A stretch of DNA of 64,000 nt, taken from the NCBI GenBank assembly GCA_037039925.1, contig JAXRKP010000344.1, forward strand, positions 260,021 to 324,020, read 5' to 3'. The translations under genes were made by a program, and so were the position numbers. The notes beneath the pieces are model-generated. The model did not search any database. It saw only the letters and a list, made by a program, of their open reading frames with translations, and was not told the DNA's origin. The DNA comes from Doris montereyensis (Eukaryota > Mollusca > Gastropoda > Nudibranchia > Dorididae). This document shows positions 61,455 to 64,000 of this stretch, in pieces (positions within the stretch are counted from its first letter, which is position 1; every line of letters starts with the position of its first letter).

Positions 61455-61556
61455 ATATTATATCTTTCATTACCATCACATTATGAAGAAAGAGCAAAAT
61501 AGATCTTATCTCTTCTGATTACCAATGAGAACTAAAAAAACACAGTCACAACTCAC

Positions 61557-61710
61557 TTAGATAGTGCCGTTTCCCGATTGGCGCCGTGGTACACAATGTA
61601 TTTCAAACATTTACTATCACATCTGCGTTCAATTTCCTTGGCCCACTGATGAATCAAGGAAGCTGGGGCAATGATTAAAGTAGTTCCGGATCTCTTCGCA
61701 GTTTTTTTTT
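61557..61710 (-). CDS. TTF2: TTF2 exon 1 of those visible (helicase motif Ia)
   Basis: Acceptor CATGTCTTGACAG; donor ATCTAA/GTGAGT. After a Lys-rich start it reads TAKRSGTTLIIAPASLIHQW, then AKEIERRCDSKCLKYIVYHG. Human TTF2 has [20 protein letters not shown] and LYHG at the same place. It is entered with two bases, so an upstream exon with the Walker A motif (GGILADDMGLGKT in the family) must lie beyond the right edge. Confidence 0.96.
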
Positions 61711-62094
61711 CTGTCAAGACATGATCTTATAGTCAACTTCAACAAAAAATTCGGATTAAAATTTTTCTTAATACATAATACATAATATGTGGACTTCCAA
61801 TCAGATGCATTTATGTCGAACATTAAGAATCAAGCTGGAAAAAAAAAAGATTTGGAAATGTTTGCACAGTGAGGTCAAATTCCTCACAATTCTCCTTTGT
61901 GAATCTCATAAATGAGAATAAAAGTAAACTTCCATACCCAGAGCTGGGTACATTTTCTTGGCATATGGCATAGTGTGGTAGTTTTCCATTGCTATCCATG
62001 CCGCCTTTACTCTTGCCTATTCTGAATAGACCTTGTTACCCGTTTCGTCGCTGGGTCGACAAGAAGGCCAGATAAATTCGCCCGGGTGGTAGTC
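61711..62094 (-). other. Intronic DNA between exon 1 and the 65-bp array
   Basis: No exon found. A GC-richer piece at 61,935-62,095 (ACCCAGAGCTGGGTACATTT, GAAGGCCAGATAAATTCGCC) looks like an old transposon fragment with no second copy here. Confidence 0.45.
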
Positions 62095-63015
62095 AGAAGC
62101 AGCACAAATATGTATATGCCAATAAGTTGAATTGGTTACAATTGGCATGTTTCAAATAAGAATGCAGCACAAATATGTACACAGCAATAAGTTGAATTGG
62201 TTACAATTGGCATGTTTCAAATAAGAACGCAGCACAAATATGTACATGTCAATAAGTTGAATTGGTTACAATTGGCATGCTTCAAATGAGAACGCAGCAC
62301 AAATATGTACATGCCAATAAGTTGAACTGGTTTACAATTGGCATGTTTCAAATGAGAACGCAGCACAAATATGTACATGCCAATAAGTTGAATTGGTTAC
62401 AATTGACATGTTTCAAATAAGAACGCAGCACAAATATGTACATGCCAATAAGTTGAATTGGTTACAATTGGCATGTTTCAAATGAGAACGCAGCACAAAT
62501 ATGTACATGCCAATAAGTTAAATTGGTTACAATTGGCATGTTTCAAATAAGAACGCAGCACAAATATGTACATGCCAATAAGTTGAATTGGTTACAATTG
62601 GCATGTTTCAAATAAGAACGCAGCACAAATATGTACACAGCAATAAGTTGAATTGGTTACAATTGGCATGTTTCAAATAAGAACGCAGCACAAATATGTA
62701 CATGCCAATAAGTTGAATTGGTTACAATTGGCATGCTTCAAATGAGAACGCAGCACAAATATGTACATGCCAATAAGTTGAACTGGTTACAATTGGCATG
62801 TTTCAAATGAGAACGCAGCACAAATATGTACTTGCCAATAAGTTAAATTGGTTACAATTGGCATGTTTCAAATAAGAACGCAGCACAAATATGTACACAG
62901 CAATAAGTTGAATTGGTTACAATTGGCATGTTTCAAATAAGAACGCAGCACAAATATGTACATGCCAATAAGTTGAATTGGTTACAATTGGCATGCTTCA
63001 AATGAGAATGCAGCA
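62095..63015 (+). repeat. 65-bp minisatellite, 14 copies, hairpin in each unit
   Basis: The unit carries GCAGCACAAATATGTACATG, CCAATAAGTTGAATTGGTTA, CAATTGGCATGTTTCAAATA and AGAAC. ACATGCCAAT and ATTGGCATGT form 10-bp inverted arms about 17 bases apart in most units. Variant units with ACACAGC in place of ACATGCC (near 62,165, 62,635 and 62,895) mark larger duplicated blocks. Intronic with respect to TTF2. Confidence 0.97.
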
Positions 63016-63833
63016 CTGAAATTGTATGCTGAATGTTAACATATAGCCGTCATACAATTTTGGTTGTTCAAAACCATTCCCTTCCATCTTCTTTGAAAAA
63101 GATACAACTGGGTTGTTTTTTCAAAACTTCTTCGATCCACTCCTTTAGATTTTCTGAACACTGCTCAGTCTGGGTAAATCGTTTTAACAATGTATTTAAA
63201 CTCATGTGAATTAAAAGCATAAGTGTAGCTCCAGTGCCTCCTTGGTGAAGAAGTAAGAAATATCAGGCGCAAACACAACCGTAGCCGTCCTTTTCATCCA
63301 TGTAGAAAGGATTATAGAGAAAAAGGTAGTTGTAAGACCTGTTTTGCTCGTTATCTTGAATTAGGGCATGAACTAAAGAAAATAAAAGTAGTACCTAGAA
63401 ACCTCGCTTCAATTTCGACTCACATAATATTAAACTTATTTGAATTTTCTAAAACCTGTGTTAAGGGTTTGGTGTTTTATTGATGTATGGTACCTTTAAC
63501 ACTGTCATGTATATGTAATTATTCTTAGATCTCTTAGTTTGACTTCTTTAACTATTATTATATTTTTATATACGGAGACTTTTAAAACTGATTTCGACCT
63601 ATCATGGGGTGTGAGGGTTGGCACCTGCAATGTGTGTGTGTGTGTATGTATATGTGTGTGTGTGTGTGTGTGCGCACGCGTGTATAGGGCCATCTTGTAA
63701 TTAGCACATATCATCATTTAGGTACTGTTCATCTTAATTGTAACAATTTTTCGTGTATGTAGATGTCTTGATTTTATAGTAATCTTAAATATTGAGTACA
63801 TTGTGTAAGCTATGATATGATGTATGTCTTAGC
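63016..63833. other. Unassigned region with open stretches on both strands
   Basis: The minus strand at 63,210-63,065 is open and reads LLKRFTQTEQCSENLKEW, then IEEVLKKQPSCIFFKEDGRE, ending in a stop. The plus strand at about 63,256-63,480 reads RRKHNRSRPFHPCRKDYREK and on to a stop. Both have protein-like composition, and the plus stretch precedes a LINE-type tail, so transposon remnants are likely. A GT microsatellite lies at 63,632-63,672. No family is recognised. Confidence 0.35.
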
Positions 63834-63900
63834 CTTTGTAAAGCGCACCTGAGCATGACTCTCATGGATAGGGGCGCTATATAAATTTTGCATTATTATC
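63834..63900 (+). mobile_element. LINE 3' tail (GCGCTATATAAA motif)
   Basis: GTAAAGCGCACCTGAGCATG, then GGGGCGCTATATAAATTTTG and CATTATTAT. This is the best of three such tails in the window. It resembles the conserved 3' end of L2/CR1-clade LINEs and the SINEs that use them. Confidence 0.6.
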
Positions 63901-64000
63901 CCTTGTTGCGATCTGGAAAAAAAAAAAGTGTTGCACACTACCTGTCAGTCAAACTCCCCCTGTTTCATGGCATGTCAACAATCCTGTCACTAGCTGCCCT

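Larger units (their letters stand above)
59393..61556 (-). other. TTF2: TTF2 intron 1 (of those visible)
   Basis: Contains two family-4 copies, a tRNA-like element, SINE copy D, a LINE-tail fragment and a CA repeat. The 146-codon minus frame at 60,243-60,683 overlaps the SINE edge and has no recognisable motif; not called as a gene. Confidence 0.7.

Noticed and set aside
61930..64000. Search for the TTF2 Walker A exon (GGILADDMGLGKT)
   Set aside because: No matching codons on the minus strand up to the window end; the exon must be further right.

Overview
The window is an AT-rich, repeat-dense stretch of an animal nuclear genome, almost certainly a marine or aquatic invertebrate. Two split, conserved metazoan genes with GT-AG introns are recognisable. 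The rest is tRNA-derived SINEs, decayed LINEs, foldback and MITE-like elements, microsatellites and very long minisatellites. I cannot fix the phylum. The LINE tail motif GCGCTATATAAA and the SINE style would suit an echinoderm or a mollusc.

Layout. (1) 1-5415, plus strand: the 3' end of an insulin/IGF-receptor-like tyrosine kinase gene. It has two exons: the C-lobe of the kinase (1109-1243), then the end of the kinase plus a long Ser-rich cytoplasmic tail (4049-5415). The tail is readable only with a change of frame between 4306 and 4415. (2) About 5.5-35.3 kb: about 30 kb between two convergent genes, with no gene recognised. It holds a C-rich 34-bp minisatellite (17.87-18.29 kb), a decayed minus-strand LINE (19.4-22.4 kb), a second LINE fragment (23.7 kb), an about 6.3-kb array of a 28-bp repeat (25.23-31.53 kb) interrupted by a SINE, and a small perfect foldback element (33.50-33.71 kb). 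(3) 35,349 to beyond 64,000, minus strand: the C-terminal half of TTF2 (Lodestar-type SNF2 ATPase, transcription termination factor 2). It was assembled by hand from 13 exons and carries helicase motifs Ia to VI. The Walker A exon and the N-terminus lie past the right edge.

The most unusual thing is inside TTF2. Intron 6 is mostly an about 8.8-kb array of a 37-bp repeat (45,954-54,775, about 240 copies). The unit is the intron-6/exon-7 3' splice junction itself: polypyrimidine stretch, AG, and about 13 bases of exon. Intron 8 carries an independent, longer-unit array (42,101-42,895) built in the same way from the intron-8/exon-9 acceptor plus four exon bases. One gene therefore has two minisatellites seeded on 3' splice sites, which place rows of decoy acceptors directly upstream of the real ones. 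Three other TTF2 introns hold long CT tracts on the sense strand.

Three single-base inconsistencies (receptor tail, TTF2 exon 7, TTF2 exon 12/13 junction) each break an otherwise convincing conserved reading frame. Base-level assembly errors are the simplest explanation, but real lesions are not excluded.
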